From: Segatella oris
Lineage (GTDB): Bacteria > Bacteroidota > Bacteroidia > Bacteroidales > Bacteroidaceae
Direction of reading: 5' to 3'
Length of the DNA stretch: 64,000 nt
Assembly (NCBI RefSeq): GCF_900637655.1
Contig: NZ_LR134384.1
Location: forward strand, 124,001-188,000
Within the stretch, counting starts at the first letter, position 1, and every line of letters begins with the position of its first letter. The notes beneath the pieces were generated by a model. That model had not been told where the DNA came from. It did not search any database and saw only the letters and a program-made list of their open reading frames with translations. The position numbers and the translations under genes were made by a program. Shown in pieces: positions 50,485 to 60,719 of this stretch.

Positions 50485-51198
50485 ATGTCTTCATCAAGAC
50501 TGACACATATCATTATCACAGTAGTCCTGCTCATCCTGCCATTCTGTACCAAGGCACAGAATGAAGAGCTTCATATGCCTCTGCAAGACACTGCACATCT
50601 CAAGGCAAACGAAGTGCTTACGCATGCAGACAGCGTCACTTTGGCTACTGATTCTGTGGTGATGACTAAGAAAAAGAAGCGTGATTGGGACACATGGAAG
50701 CCCAACCCGAAGCGTGCTTTGTGGTTAGGATTAGTGCTTCCTGGTGCGGGTCAGATCTACAACCGCAAGTTCTGGAAGCTTCCCATCATATATGGTGGCA
50801 TCGTAGGTTGTGCATATGCCTTGAGTTGGAATAATCAAATGTATCACGATTACTCACAAGCTTACATGGATATCACGGATAATGACCCCACAACTGAAAG
50901 CTATAACCAGTTCATGCACTTGGGAGCGAAGATTACAAAAGACAACATCAGCCGCTATCAAACATTGTTCAAGAACCGCAAAGACCGCTATCGCCGATGG
51001 CGCGACATGAGTTTCTTTGTGCTTGTTGGTGTGTATGCCTTGTCGGTTATTGACGCCTATGTAGACGCTTCCCTGTCGGAGTTTGACATTTCTAAAGACC
51101 TTAGTCTACGTGTTGAACCTGCTGTTGTGAATACAAACAACCATCGTAATCCCTTACAATCCGGAGGTATTGGCGTGCATTGCAGCCTCAATTTCTGA
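50485..51198 (+). CDS. DUF5683 domain membrane protein
   Basis: A 237-residue protein with signal peptide (IIITVVLLILPFCTKAQ). The DUF5683 core is PNPKRALWLGLVLPGAGQIYNRKFWKLPIIYGG, then a TM helix, a soluble part and a second TM helix (DMSFFVLVGVYALSVIDAYVDA) followed by a short beta tail. It starts 3 bp after parB. This order (parA-parB-DUF5683-lytic transglycosylase) is conserved in the phylum, suggesting an envelope role linked to cell growth or division. Function is unknown. Confidence 0.85.
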   Translation: MSSSRLTHIIITVVLLILPFCTKAQNEELHMPLQDTAHLKANEVLTHADSVTLATDSVVMTKKKKRDWDTWKPNPKRALWLGLVLPGAGQIYNRKFWKLPIIYGGIVGCAYALSWNNQMYHDYSQAYMDITDNDPTTESYNQFMHLGAKITKDNISRYQTLFKNRKDRYRRWRDMSFFVLVGVYALSVIDAYVDASLSEFDISKDLSLRVEPAVVNTNNHRNPLQSGGIGVHCSLNF

Positions 51199-51262
51199 CC
51201 TCACAAAGATTTGGTATAAGGAGAATTATATTCAAAATTGGAAAAAAGAACCATTTAACAGA

Positions 51263-52627
51263 ATGAAGAAAACATATTTAATCGCTCTTTCGCTCTTGTT
51301 TATCAGCACTTGTAAGCTACAGGCTCAAGTCGTAAACAACGAGGAAGACGACAACGAACAGACAGAAATCACCGTAACGAACGCACAGGGTAAGGAGGAA
51401 GTTATCGACCTCCCAGAAGCCATGACCATGGAACTTGACAGCCTGATGCACCTTTATAACACGAAGATTTACCTTCGTCCTGACACCACATGCAACCTTC
51501 CTGATGTCAATCCCGTTTATGACATAGACGTCTATAAGAAGCGTCTTGCCATGCTTCCTACCGTTATTGAGATGCCCTACAACAATGTTGTCCAGCAGTT
51601 TATTGACCGATACAGTGGCCATCTTCGACGCTCGGTGAGCTACATGTTGGGGGCACAGAACTTCTATATGCCTATCTTTGAAGAGGCCTTGGAAAGCTAT
51701 GGACTTCCTTTGGAACTGAAATATTTGCCTGTCATTGAGTCGGCATTGAACCCTCGGGCCGTATCAAGAGTGGGAGCAACTGGCCTTTGGCAGTTCATGA
51801 TTAATACGGCAAAACGCTATAATCTGACTATAAACTCACTCGTAGACGAACGCAGAGACCCCGTAAAAGCATCCTATGCAGCAGCTCATTACCTGAGTGA
51901 TCTTTATAAAATCTACGGTGATTGGAATCTTGTTATTGCAGCATATAACTGCGGACCTGACAAGATCAACAAGGCTATTCATCGCTCTAAGCAGAACGAC
52001 TACTGGCAGATTTATCCGTATCTTCCACAAGAAACGCGTGGTTATGTGCCTGCTTTTATTGCTGCAAACTATATCATGAACTACTACTGTGAGCACAATA
52101 TCTGTCCGATGACAACTGATTTACCCATGAAAACAGACACTGTTGTTGTCAATCGTGACCTCCATTTTGAGCAGGTGGCACATGTCTTAGGGCTTGATGT
52201 TGACCAGATAGCAGCTCTAAATCCACAGTACCGACATAACATTATCAATGGAAACTGGCGTCCGTCAACGCTCCGTCTGCCTGCAACAATGGTCACCAAG
52301 TTCATCGACAACGAAGAAGCTATCTATAAATATATGCCGGAAGACCTGACAAGCAAACGCACAGAAGTCGAAGTGAACGATGAAGAGCCAACCTTTGTCA
52401 GCTATCGCCGTGCTCACAGAAGCCATGCTTCATCAAGCAAGTACAGCAATAAGAAAGGCAAGAAGAAGAAAGGACGCAAGGAAAAAAGCAAGAGTATAAC
52501 CATCCGCGAGGGCGACACGCTATCGCAAATTGCAAAGCGCAACAAAGTTTCTGTTAAGCAACTGCGACGCCTCAACGGTATAAAAGGTAGCAATATCCGT
52601 GCTGGAAAGAAGATTAAAATCAAATAA
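51263..52627 (+). CDS. mltD: Membrane-bound lytic transglycosylase D-like protein with LysM
   Basis: A 454-residue protein with signal peptide (YLIALSLLFISTC...). The start at 51263 is preferred because a longer frame overlaps the preceding gene. The SLT domain (residues about 120-270) has the catalytic Glu in LPVIESALNPRAVSRVGATGLWQFM and IAAYNCGPDKINKAI. A degenerate LysM-like segment follows (LHFEQVAHVLGLDVDQIAAL). A basic Lys/Gly-rich linker leads to a C-terminal LysM (IREGDTLSQIAKRNKVSV). It cleaves peptidoglycan glycan strands. It is part of the parAB operon. Confidence 0.93.
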   Translation: MKKTYLIALSLLFISTCKLQAQVVNNEEDDNEQTEITVTNAQGKEEVIDLPEAMTMELDSLMHLYNTKIYLRPDTTCNLPDVNPVYDIDVYKKRLAMLPTVIEMPYNNVVQQFIDRYSGHLRRSVSYMLGAQNFYMPIFEEALESYGLPLELKYLPVIESALNPRAVSRVGATGLWQFMINTAKRYNLTINSLVDERRDPVKASYAAAHYLSDLYKIYGDWNLVIAAYNCGPDKINKAIHRSKQNDYWQIYPYLPQETRGYVPAFIAANYIMNYYCEHNICPMTTDLPMKTDTVVVNRDLHFEQVAHVLGLDVDQIAALNPQYRHNIINGNWRPSTLRLPATMVTKFIDNEEAIYKYMPEDLTSKRTEVEVNDEEPTFVSYRRAHRSHASSSKYSNKKGKKKKGRKEKSKSITIREGDTLSQIAKRNKVSVKQLRRLNGIKGSNIRAGKKIKIK

Positions 52628-52646
52628 TCAATAAGGAGGAAACATC

Positions 52647-54929
52647 ATGAACGAGCACGATATGAAAGAAGCAGCGCGCGAAGCTGCTGAAGAAAAACAG
52701 ATTGCAGAGGCTTTCCAACATCTGCTTGACACTTATCTTGCATCACGACATCGCAAGAAAGTGGATATCATCACCAAGGCTTTCAACTTTGCCCGACAAG
52801 CACATAAGGGTGTCAGACGACTCTCGGGAGAACCTTATATCATGCATCCTATCGCTGTTGCACAGATAGCTTGCGAGGAAATGGGGCTTGGTTCAACCAG
52901 CATCTGCGCTGCCCTGCTCCATGATGTCGTTGAAGATACCGACTATACCGTTGAAGATATAGAGAACATCTTTGGCGAAAAGATTGCTCAAATCGTAGAC
53001 GGACTGACCAAGATCAGCGGTGGTATCTTCGGAGATCGGGCTTCGGCACAGGCTGAGAACTTCAAGAAACTGCTGCTTACCATGAGTGATGACATCCGCG
53101 TTATCCTCATCAAGATATGCGACCGACTGCACAATATGCGCACATTAGCCTCGCAACCGGCCAACAAGCAATACAAGATTGCAGGCGAAACGCTTTATAT
53201 CTATGCACCACTCGCCAACCGTTTAGGCCTGAACAAAATCAAAACTGAACTCGAAGACCTGAGTTTCAGCTACGAACATCCTGAAGAATACGCTGCAATC
53301 AAAAGCAAATTAGCACTCACTCAAGAGAAACGCGACGAACTTTTTGCACAGTTTACGGGGCCAATCCGCGAAGCTCTCGACCATATGGGCATCAAATATC
53401 AGATTAAAGCCCGTGTGAAAAGCCCTTATTCTATTTGGAATAAGATGCAGAACAAACATGTAACTTTTGAGGAAATCTATGATATTCTTGCCGTCAGAAT
53501 CATATTTGAACCGAAGGTAAGAGCCGAAGAAATCAATGAATGTTTCAACATCTATGTGGCTATCAGCCGCATATATAAGAGTCATCCCGACCGACTTCGC
53601 GACTGGCTTAATCATCCGAAAGCCAATGGATATCAGGCACTCCACGTGACATTGATGAGCAAACAAGGCCGCTGGATAGAGGTACAGATACGCTCTGACC
53701 GCATGAACGAGGTGGCCGAACAAGGCTTTGCAGCTCACTGGAAATATAAGGACGGCGGAGAATACAGCGAGGATGAAGGCGAACTCAACGACTGGTTGAG
53801 CACCATAAAGGAGATACTTGACGACCCACAGCCTGATGCAATGGACTTCCTTGACAGCATTAAGCTCAATCTTTTCGCTTCAGAAATCTTTGTATTCACG
53901 CCAAAAGGCGAAATCAAGACCTTGCCGGCAGGCTGTACGGCACTCGACTTTGCTTTCCAAATCCACACTTTTCTCGGCAGCCATTGCATCGGAGCAAAGG
54001 TCAACCACAAGCTCGTGCCATTGAGTCATAAGCTGAACAGTGGTGACCAGGTAGAGATATTGACCAGCAAAGCACAACATGTGCAGCCCTCATGGATTAA
54101 CTTTGTGTCGACAGCAAAGGCCAAAGCGAAGATCCAGGCCATTCTAAGACGCGACGACCGGGAGACACAAAAGGCAGGCGAAGAACTGCTGAAAGCATGG
54201 CTCAAGCGCAATTCCATGGAATTAACTTCCGTTGTTCTCGACAAACTTTGCGAGTTTCACAATGTTCAGAAGCATGAAGAACTGTTTCAAGCCTTGGGCG
54301 AAAAGACCATTATTCTTGGCGAATACGACCTTGATGTGTTGCTTGGCAAGAACAAAAAAGAGTCAACCTCGTTTGGCTGGCGACGCTATGTGCCGTTCCT
54401 CCACGAAAAGAACACCGAGAAACAAAAGGCAAAGGACACTGCACCGAAAGAACTTTTCACCGTTGACAAGGGCTTCAACAAGAAGAAATCTATCATCATC
54501 AGTGAGAGAAACATCAACAACTACATCTTCCCCGACTGCTGTCATCCCATTCCGGGTGACGATATTTTGGGCTATATTGACAACAACAACCACATTGAAA
54601 TCCATAAACGTGCCTGTCCTGTGGCAAGCCGTTTGAAATCAAGCTACGGCAACCGAATTCTTGATGCCAAGTGGGATATGCACAAACGGCTGTTCTTTGA
54701 CGCCACTATTGAAATCAAAGGAATAGACCGCAAGGGCATGCTTCACGACCTTGCTGATGTGATTTCCGACAAAATGGACGTCAACATCCACAAGATTACC
54801 ATTCAGAGTAACGAGGGAATCTTTGATGGAACCATTGAAATACGTGTGCACGACCGCGAAGAAGTGCGCCAGATCATGGATAACCTCAAGGCTATAGACG
54901 ACTTGAAGGAAGTAGTGCAAATCATGTAA
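52647..54929 (+). CDS. relA/spoT: Bifunctional (p)ppGpp synthetase/hydrolase
   Basis: A 760-residue RSH protein. Order: HD hydrolase domain (residues 40-200, with HDVVEDTDYTVEDI), synthetase (240-380, with RVKSPYSIWNKMQ and GYQALHVTL, IEVQIRS), TGS (400-460, VFTPKGEIKTLPAGCTALDF), a zinc/helical region with CCHPIPGDDILGY near 630, and a C-terminal ACT (690-760). An intact HD motif suggests that it both makes and degrades (p)ppGpp. Last gene of the operon that begins with parA, 19 bp after the transglycosylase gene. Confidence 0.95.
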   Translation: MNEHDMKEAAREAAEEKQIAEAFQHLLDTYLASRHRKKVDIITKAFNFARQAHKGVRRLSGEPYIMHPIAVAQIACEEMGLGSTSICAALLHDVVEDTDYTVEDIENIFGEKIAQIVDGLTKISGGIFGDRASAQAENFKKLLLTMSDDIRVILIKICDRLHNMRTLASQPANKQYKIAGETLYIYAPLANRLGLNKIKTELEDLSFSYEHPEEYAAIKSKLALTQEKRDELFAQFTGPIREALDHMGIKYQIKARVKSPYSIWNKMQNKHVTFEEIYDILAVRIIFEPKVRAEEINECFNIYVAISRIYKSHPDRLRDWLNHPKANGYQALHVTLMSKQGRWIEVQIRSDRMNEVAEQGFAAHWKYKDGGEYSEDEGELNDWLSTIKEILDDPQPDAMDFLDSIKLNLFASEIFVFTPKGEIKTLPAGCTALDFAFQIHTFLGSHCIGAKVNHKLVPLSHKLNSGDQVEILTSKAQHVQPSWINFVSTAKAKAKIQAILRRDDRETQKAGEELLKAWLKRNSMELTSVVLDKLCEFHNVQKHEELFQALGEKTIILGEYDLDVLLGKNKKESTSFGWRRYVPFLHEKNTEKQKAKDTAPKELFTVDKGFNKKKSIIISERNINNYIFPDCCHPIPGDDILGYIDNNNHIEIHKRACPVASRLKSSYGNRILDAKWDMHKRLFFDATIEIKGIDRKGMLHDLADVISDKMDVNIHKITIQSNEGIFDGTIEIRVHDREEVRQIMDNLKAIDDLKEVVQIM

Positions 54930-55473
54930 CACAACGATATTCCTTCATGGATGCAACCAAATCACACGCTGCACCGTGCTTCCTGCATCAGCACTTTGAA
55001 TGCCCACAGCTATGAAATAAGGTGAGAAGTTATGACATCTGCGCGCTGCTGACACGACACATCATCTCTTTTTAAGAGACTATATTGTAAATATTTATGG
55101 TCAAAAAGAGGCACTTCGAAAACCAACGTAATAAATTTGACAAAACGAAGAAATGTCGCATTTCGGTACATGGAAACTGTTTTTAGAACGCAATCCATGG
55201 CACATGATGCTGCAATATGCGTCAGATTACTGCGCCAAATGAAGCAAATCACGTTCTAATTCACGGCAAAACAGAAGCTGATATGATGCAGAATGCAAGA
55301 TTTTCTGATGTAAAATTGCACTTAAAGAAGCAAGAAAAAAGATAACCACCTGACTGACAATAGCTTATAAAGCACGCCAAAAACGGGCGTATTTTCATCG
55401 GGAAAGACTTTCGTTCTGAATAACGCAGCTATGCGAAAGCAATTGTAAAGTTTTTTATGAAGAAAGAGAACAA
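54930..55473. other. Gene-free stretch between relA/spoT and merR
   Basis: About 540 bp without a credible gene. Frames here are short and Cys/His/Met-rich. The text contains scattered TGATGC-like and ATGCGTC-like words but no terminator with a clear T tract after the relA/spoT stop. Confidence 0.5.
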
Positions 55474-55824
55474 TCAGACCAAACCGTCGAGTTGCTTCTT
55501 CAACAGCTTCAATTCATCGCGCACAGAAGTGAGTGTGGTCATCACATCTGCCGTCTTGTCTACCCCTTCACGATTGGCATTAAGCACTTTCCGGGCTGCA
55601 GCAATCTTGAAACCACGCACTTTCACAAGATTGTAAATGACCTTTATCTGCTCAATATCCTTATCGGTATATTGCCTAATTTTCGTGCTGTTCTGCGTCT
55701 TCGGACGCAGCTGTGGGAACTCACCTTCCCAGAATCGCAGCGTACTTTCATTGATACCGAATTGTGCAGCAACCTCCTTGATGCTGTAATACAACTTTAG
55801 GTTCTTGTTTGTATTCAGAGACAT
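55474..55824 (-). CDS. MerR family transcriptional regulator
   Basis: A 116-residue protein from ATG 55824 (MSLNTNKNLKLYYSIKE). The N-terminal winged HTH matches MerR: YSIKEVAAQFGINESTLRFWEGEFPQLRPK, then RQYTDKDIEQIKVIYNLVKVRGFKIAAARKVL. The C-terminus is a short coiled coil (VRDELKLLKKQLDGL) without metal-binding Cys, so it probably does not sense metals. It is divergent from alaS across a short promoter region. Confidence 0.9.
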   Translation of the reverse strand: MSLNTNKNLKLYYSIKEVAAQFGINESTLRFWEGEFPQLRPKTQNSTKIRQYTDKDIEQIKVIYNLVKVRGFKIAAARKVLNANREGVDKTADVMTTLTSVRDELKLLKKQLDGLV

Positions 55825-55863
55825 AATTCCTGGTTTTAGGTGAAACGATGATGAATTTCTTTG

Positions 55864-55871
55864 CAAAGTTA
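55864..55871 (-). promoter_or_regulatory. Predicted merR promoter -7 box
   Basis: TAACTTTG on the minus strand, 39 bp before the merR start, matches TAnnTTTG. Confidence 0.5.
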
Positions 55872-55915
55872 GCAAAATTCTATGAACTCTCTCCCCCCAT
55901 CTCTAAACTTTTTTG

Positions 55916-55923
55916 TATCTTTG
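55916..55923 (+). promoter_or_regulatory. Predicted alaS promoter -7 box
   Basis: TATCTTTG matches TAnnTTTG and lies 47 bp before the alaS ATG, following a T-rich stretch. Confidence 0.55.
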
Positions 55924-55970
55924 CCACTGATTTTTCAGAATGAGAACAATTAAAAAACAATATATTGAAG

Positions 55971-58634
55971 ATGATGACAGCAAATGAAGTCCGTGAGTCT
56001 TACAAGAAATTCTTTGAAGGTAAGGGACACAAGATTGTAGCATCAGCCCCTATGGTCATTAAAGATGACCCCACGTTGATGTTTACCAATGCTGGAATGA
56101 ACCAGTGGAAGGACATTATTCTCGGTACAAAAGACCCGGGAAAAGACGTGCGCAGGGTAGACTCTCAGAAGTGTCTTCGCGTGAGTGGAAAGCATAATGA
56201 CCTCGAAGAAGTAGGTCATGACACCTACCATCACACGATGTTTGAGATGTTGGGTAATTGGAGTTTTGGCGATTATTTCAAGGAAGGAGCTATCGACTAT
56301 GCCTGGGAATACCTTGTCAGTGTGCTCCATCTTAATCCTGAAGACCTTTATGTAACCGTGTTTGAAGGTTCACCTGAAGAAGGACTTGAACGTGACGATG
56401 AGGCTGCATCTTACTGGGCAAAGCATGTCCCGGCTGACCATATCATCAATGGAAACAAGCATGATAATTTCTGGGAGATGGGAGATACGGGGCCATGTGG
56501 TCCCTGTACAGAGATCCATGTAGACTCTCGCACACCGGAGGAAAAGGCTAAAATGCCCGGTCGTGAACTTGTCAACAAAGATAATCCGCAGGTGATAGAA
56601 ATCTGGAATATCGTTTTCATGCAGTACAACCGCAAGGCAGACGGCAGTCTTGAACCGCTTCCTATGCACGTCATTGATACCGGCATGGGCTTCGAGCGCC
56701 TTGTTCGCATGCTGCAAGACAAGCACAGTAACTATGACACGGATATCTTCCAGCCAATCATCAAGCAAATAGAAGCAATCAGTGGAAAGAAATATGGCTT
56801 CACAACGCCTACCGGATTGAATGGTGAAGGCAAGGACGAACAGGAGAAGATTGACATTGCCATGCGCGTGGTTGCCGACCACTTGCGTGCCGTTGCATTC
56901 TCAATTGCCGACGGACAGCTGCCGAGTAATGCCAAGGCGGGCTATGTCATCCGTCGCATTCTGCGTCGTGCTGTGCGCTATGCCTATACTTTCCTCGATC
57001 AGAAAGAAGCTTTCCTGTATAAGCTTTTGCCTGTTCTGGTTCAGGAAATGGGGCAAGCTTATCCCGAACTTCCTGCTCAACAAGAGCTTATCGCCCGCGT
57101 GATGAAAGAAGAAGAAGACTCTTTCTTGCGCACATTGGAAAAGGGAATCAATCTTCTGAACGGCGATATGGACGAGCTGAAAGCCCATGGACAGACTGAA
57201 TTGGACGGCACAAGCGCCTTCCGTTTGTTTGATACTTACGGCTTTCCACTTGACTTAACCGAACTCATTTGCCGCGAACACGGTTACACAGTAGATGAGA
57301 AAGGCTTCAATGAAGAAATGGCTAAGCAGAAAGCTCGTGCTCGAAACGCAGCTGTTGTAGAGAATGGAGACTGGGAAGTGATAAGAGAAGGAGAGCAAGT
57401 ATTCGTTGGTTACGACTACACGGAGTACACTTGCCACATTCTTCGCTATCGAAAAGTGACCCAGAAAAAGAATACTTTCTACGAGATTGTACTCGACTAC
57501 ACGCCTTTCTATGGTGAAATGGGCGGTCAGGTTGGCGATCAAGGCACACTTGTCAGCGAGAACGAGACCGTCGAAATCATTGATACGAAGCGCGAAAACA
57601 ACCAGAGTATCCATATCGTTAAGCAACTTCCGAAAGATCTTCAGGCTGAATTCATGGCTTGTGTAGACGTGGAGAAACGCAATGGAAGCGCTGCTAATCA
57701 CACGGCAACCCACTTGCTTGACTATGCGTTGAAGCAGGTCTTGGGCGACCATGTGGAGCAGAAAGGCTCGTATGTTGACCCGACTACGCTGCGATTTGAC
57801 TTTTCTCACTTCCAGAAAGTAACCGATGAAGAGCTTCGTCAGGTAGAGAAACTCGTCAATAAGATGATCCGTGAGGACTTCCCTCTTGATGAACATCGCG
57901 ACACTCCGCTTGAAGAAGCCAAGGAACTTGGTGCAGTTGCACTCTTCGGAGAGAAGTATGGAGACAAGGTTCGCGTGGTTCGTTTCGGGCCAAGTTGCGA
58001 GTTCTGTGGTGGCATCCACGCCAAGAGTACAGGACGTATCGGTTTCTTCAAGATTATCAGTGAAAGCAGTGTTGCAGCCGGCATCCGCCGTATTGAGGCC
58101 TTAACGGGCCAGGCTTGCGAAGATACAATCTATGCACTGCAGGACATGATGAATGACTTGAAATCCATGTTCAATAATTCCAAAGACCTCAAAGCTACGC
58201 TGAAGAAGTTCATCGGAGAGCATGATGAGATGCGAAAAGAAATCGAGAAGTTCCAGGCACAAGCCGTTGAACGCACCAAGGAGGAGCTTCTCAAGCGCGC
58301 ACAGAACGTCAATGGTGTTCAAGTGATTAAGGCTGTGTTGCCTTTAGAGCCTGCAGCAGCCAAAGACCTTGCTTTCAAATTGCGCGAAAACATCAGTGAA
58401 AATCTTGTTGCAGTCATTGGAAGTACGGCAGGAAATAAACCGCTGTTGACCGTCATGTTCAGTGATGACATGGTGAAAGACCACTCACTCAACGCTGGAA
58501 CTATTATCCGCGAAGCTGCCAAACTCATTCAAGGCGGTGGCGGTGGTCAGCCTCATTATGCACAGGCTGGCGGCAAAAACCTTGACGGTATCAGTGCAGC
58601 TGTCGACAAGGTTATTGAACTTGCTAATCTGTAA
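55971..58634 (+). CDS. alaS: Alanine--tRNA ligase
   Basis: An 887-residue class II synthetase. Order: catalytic core ([41 protein letters not shown]), tRNA-recognition helices, an editing domain with the zinc motif HTATHLL near 570 and [13 protein letters not shown] near 675, and a C-terminal DHHA1-type domain ([14 protein letters not shown]). I chose the ATG at 55971 ([10 protein letters not shown]); ATG 55974 and a TTG at 55965 are alternatives. Length is normal. A terminator follows. Confidence 0.97.
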   Translation: MMTANEVRESYKKFFEGKGHKIVASAPMVIKDDPTLMFTNAGMNQWKDIILGTKDPGKDVRRVDSQKCLRVSGKHNDLEEVGHDTYHHTMFEMLGNWSFGDYFKEGAIDYAWEYLVSVLHLNPEDLYVTVFEGSPEEGLERDDEAASYWAKHVPADHIINGNKHDNFWEMGDTGPCGPCTEIHVDSRTPEEKAKMPGRELVNKDNPQVIEIWNIVFMQYNRKADGSLEPLPMHVIDTGMGFERLVRMLQDKHSNYDTDIFQPIIKQIEAISGKKYGFTTPTGLNGEGKDEQEKIDIAMRVVADHLRAVAFSIADGQLPSNAKAGYVIRRILRRAVRYAYTFLDQKEAFLYKLLPVLVQEMGQAYPELPAQQELIARVMKEEEDSFLRTLEKGINLLNGDMDELKAHGQTELDGTSAFRLFDTYGFPLDLTELICREHGYTVDEKGFNEEMAKQKARARNAAVVENGDWEVIREGEQVFVGYDYTEYTCHILRYRKVTQKKNTFYEIVLDYTPFYGEMGGQVGDQGTLVSENETVEIIDTKRENNQSIHIVKQLPKDLQAEFMACVDVEKRNGSAANHTATHLLDYALKQVLGDHVEQKGSYVDPTTLRFDFSHFQKVTDEELRQVEKLVNKMIREDFPLDEHRDTPLEEAKELGAVALFGEKYGDKVRVVRFGPSCEFCGGIHAKSTGRIGFFKIISESSVAAGIRRIEALTGQACEDTIYALQDMMNDLKSMFNNSKDLKATLKKFIGEHDEMRKEIEKFQAQAVERTKEELLKRAQNVNGVQVIKAVLPLEPAAAKDLAFKLRENISENLVAVIGSTAGNKPLLTVMFSDDMVKDHSLNAGTIIREAAKLIQGGGGGQPHYAQAGGKNLDGISAAVDKVIELANL

Positions 58635-58664
58635 TCAGATAAATATAAATCTCACAAAATCAAC

Positions 58665-58695
58665 AAAGCCTCACATCGTGATGATGCGAGGCTTT
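58665..58695. terminator. Intrinsic terminator after alaS
   Basis: AAAGCCTC pairs with GAGGCTTT (8 bp; inner ATC/GAT pairs extend it), followed by AATTTTG. It lies between alaS and the convergent SprT-like gene and can serve both. Confidence 0.75.
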
Positions 58696-58719
58696 AATTT
58701 TGCTTGCTATTAAAATCTT

Positions 58720-59367
58720 TCAGACAACAATCGGCGTCATTTCGGCCGTTTTCTTTTCATACACCTCCATTGAAACGCGGCGACCACGAAGGCTTCTCAC
58801 GCGCGGAAATTCCATGAAATAGCGGTCGCGAGTGGTGTACCAACTGAAGCTTTTCACACGACTTACACAGCTGATATTACGGTCAATCTCATGCGCATAG
58901 CGTGGATTTACTACCGAAAACAAATGCTCTCCCGAGTCAAGAAGCAAGGCCAGAACAAGAAATTCGCGGTCAGGTTGTGGCTTTGCAGGCTTTGTCCCGC
59001 GCGTGGAACCCGTCACCTTGATATTCCAACCATACTTTCTGTTGAACACTTCAGCCATTCTTCGGAACACAACTCCGTGTGGCGAAGTGTCTTTAACTCC
59101 CGTATAAGCAATATGATAATGTATCATCTCATGCAACAAGACATTCTGAAAATCGCGTTCAGAAAGGTCATAGTAGTTGCTTAGTCGAATGGTAAAATCA
59201 GAGAATTTCGTGCCTCTGAACAAACGAGTTACCCGCTTGCACGACATTGATCCCAAGCGCGTTTTCGACCGAGACAATGCCAATCGAGGGAGCGGAAGCC
59301 CACCGTCAAAGTATTGTTCATTGAAAGTGGTGAACCATTGCTCCATCCATTGCGTGCTTATTTGCAT
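58720..59367 (-). CDS. SprT-like zinc metallopeptidase family protein
   Basis: A 215-residue protein. The zinc-binding helix LLHEMIHYHIAYTG (around residues 76-90) carries the HExxH motif with a further His. Preceding FTTFNEQYFDGGLPLPRLALSRS is the usual SprT N-terminal block. SprT-like proteins include DNA-protein crosslink peptidases, but the bacterial members are poorly characterised. The start overlaps the stop of the upstream fusion gene by 10 bp, indicating translational coupling. No signal peptide, so cytoplasmic. Confidence 0.85.
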   Translation of the reverse strand: MQISTQWMEQWFTTFNEQYFDGGLPLPRLALSRSKTRLGSMSCKRVTRLFRGTKFSDFTIRLSNYYDLSERDFQNVLLHEMIHYHIAYTGVKDTSPHGVVFRRMAEVFNRKYGWNIKVTGSTRGTKPAKPQPDREFLVLALLLDSGEHLFSVVNPRYAHEIDRNISCVSRVKSFSWYTTRDRYFMEFPRVRSLRGRRVSMEVYEKKTAEMTPIVV

Positions 59368-60671
59368 AAAGTTTTAATCAGAAAATCAGAAATCAAGGCG
59401 TCAGCACGATAGAGATTTTGCGTAAAACCATGGTCAAAACCATCAAGAAGCACATATTCACTGTTCTTCCAAAGCTTGTGAAAGCGCTCTCCATAAGTAT
59501 AAGGCACGAGCCTGTCTCCCGTTCCATGCACAATGAAAGCAGGGCCATCATAGGGTGCAGCAGTCTCATATATCGGCAAAGAAAAGGCAGTTACGATGTA
59601 ATCGCGACCGAGTTTCTTGCCTTCAAAGAGTTCAACAGACTCCGGAGGATCAAGCGGATTGCAGCTTTTTCCAAACGCACTGCCGCGGATTGCGTCTTCT
59701 CTTATCACGCCGGCCGGTGCCATCAATGCCACCGCTCTAATCTTCTTGCTGCCCAATTCGCCTGCCAACATACTCGCAACGACGCCACCTTGCGAATGTC
59801 CCGACACCGCAACAGCATCCACATAAGGCAATGCTGCAACATAATCATACACCTTCTTGGCATCTTCTATCTCGTTCAACACGGTCATTTTAGAGAAATC
59901 TCCCTCGCTCTCTCCATGCCCATTGAAATCGAAACGAACAGAAGCAATGCCATGAGCCTGCAGCGAATCGGCAATCAGTTCGTTCAACTGACCACCCTTG
60001 TTGCCCATAAAACCGTGCAATATCATCACCATAGGGCACTTCTCACCTGCCGAAAGCACAGGTTTCTGAATAATAGCAGCCAACTTTCCCATAGCTCCTT
60101 CTATCGTCACTCGCTCTGAAGTGCCGGGGATAGTCTTCTTCTCGGCCGTCATTTCCGTCAGTGTTTTCTCCACCTTATCCGACAAAACAGATCCCAACAC
60201 CACGTTGCCATCCTTGCCGATAATATACATGGCAGGGATCCACTTCACGCCATAATCCTTCGAAATCTTCGTGTCGTGCCACTTCTTCAGCTCGCTGACT
60301 GCGGTATATTCCATGCCATATTTCGCAATCGCTTTCGTCCAATTGGCTTTATCGGTGTCGAAAGATACGCCCACGAAAGCCACACCTTTATCCTTAAACT
60401 CGCGGTACATGCGCACCACATTAGGCGCATCCTTGCGGCAATCCGGGCACCAACTGGCCCAGAAATCAAGCACAACAATCTTTCCTTTCAGGCTACTCAG
60501 TCTGAAATTCTTGCCCTCTGCCGTCTTCAAATGAAAGTCGGGAGCCTTTGTTCCGGGCTTCAACAACTCCGTTGCATACTTGCTGTCCGCATCAGGAAAA
60601 TCCATCTGTGCCCTGACAACGACGCAGCTCATGAGCATCATTGCCATTACAACCAAACTTTTCAGCTTCAT
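59358..60671 (-). CDS. Thioredoxin-like (TlpA) plus alpha/beta-hydrolase fusion
   Basis: A 437-residue exported protein (signal peptide LVVMAMMLMSCVVVRAQ; the SC may be a lipobox). Residues 30-165 are a TlpA/ResA-type thioredoxin fold with the redox motif WASWCPDCRKDAPN and a cis-Pro segment KWIPAMYIIG. From about 190 an alpha/beta hydrolase follows with HGFMGNKGG, DFNGHGESEGDF, the nucleophile elbow GHSQGG and a final His in DGFDHGF. Predicted serine esterase, perhaps feruloyl-esterase-like, joined to a periplasmic disulphide reductase. The combination is uncommon. Confidence 0.9.
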   Translation of the reverse strand: MKLKSLVVMAMMLMSCVVVRAQMDFPDADSKYATELLKPGTKAPDFHLKTAEGKNFRLSSLKGKIVVLDFWASWCPDCRKDAPNVVRMYREFKDKGVAFVGVSFDTDKANWTKAIAKYGMEYTAVSELKKWHDTKISKDYGVKWIPAMYIIGKDGNVVLGSVLSDKVEKTLTEMTAEKKTIPGTSERVTIEGAMGKLAAIIQKPVLSAGEKCPMVMILHGFMGNKGGQLNELIADSLQAHGIASVRFDFNGHGESEGDFSKMTVLNEIEDAKKVYDYVAALPYVDAVAVSGHSQGGVVASMLAGELGSKKIRAVALMAPAGVIREDAIRGSAFGKSCNPLDPPESVELFEGKKLGRDYIVTAFSLPIYETAAPYDGPAFIVHGTGDRLVPYTYGERFHKLWKNSEYVLLDGFDHGFTQNLYRADALISDFLIKTLCK

Positions 60672-60719
60672 TTCTATCATCATTTTATAGTCAATAATCT
60701 TTCAATTCATCCTTTCCTA

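Noticed and set aside
48700..50500. parS site near parAB
   Set aside because: No TGTTTCACGTGAAACA-like 16-mer was found by eye in this region.
57255..58019. Minus-strand frame of 254 codons inside alaS
   Set aside because: Antisense shadow of the highly constrained alaS coding sequence.
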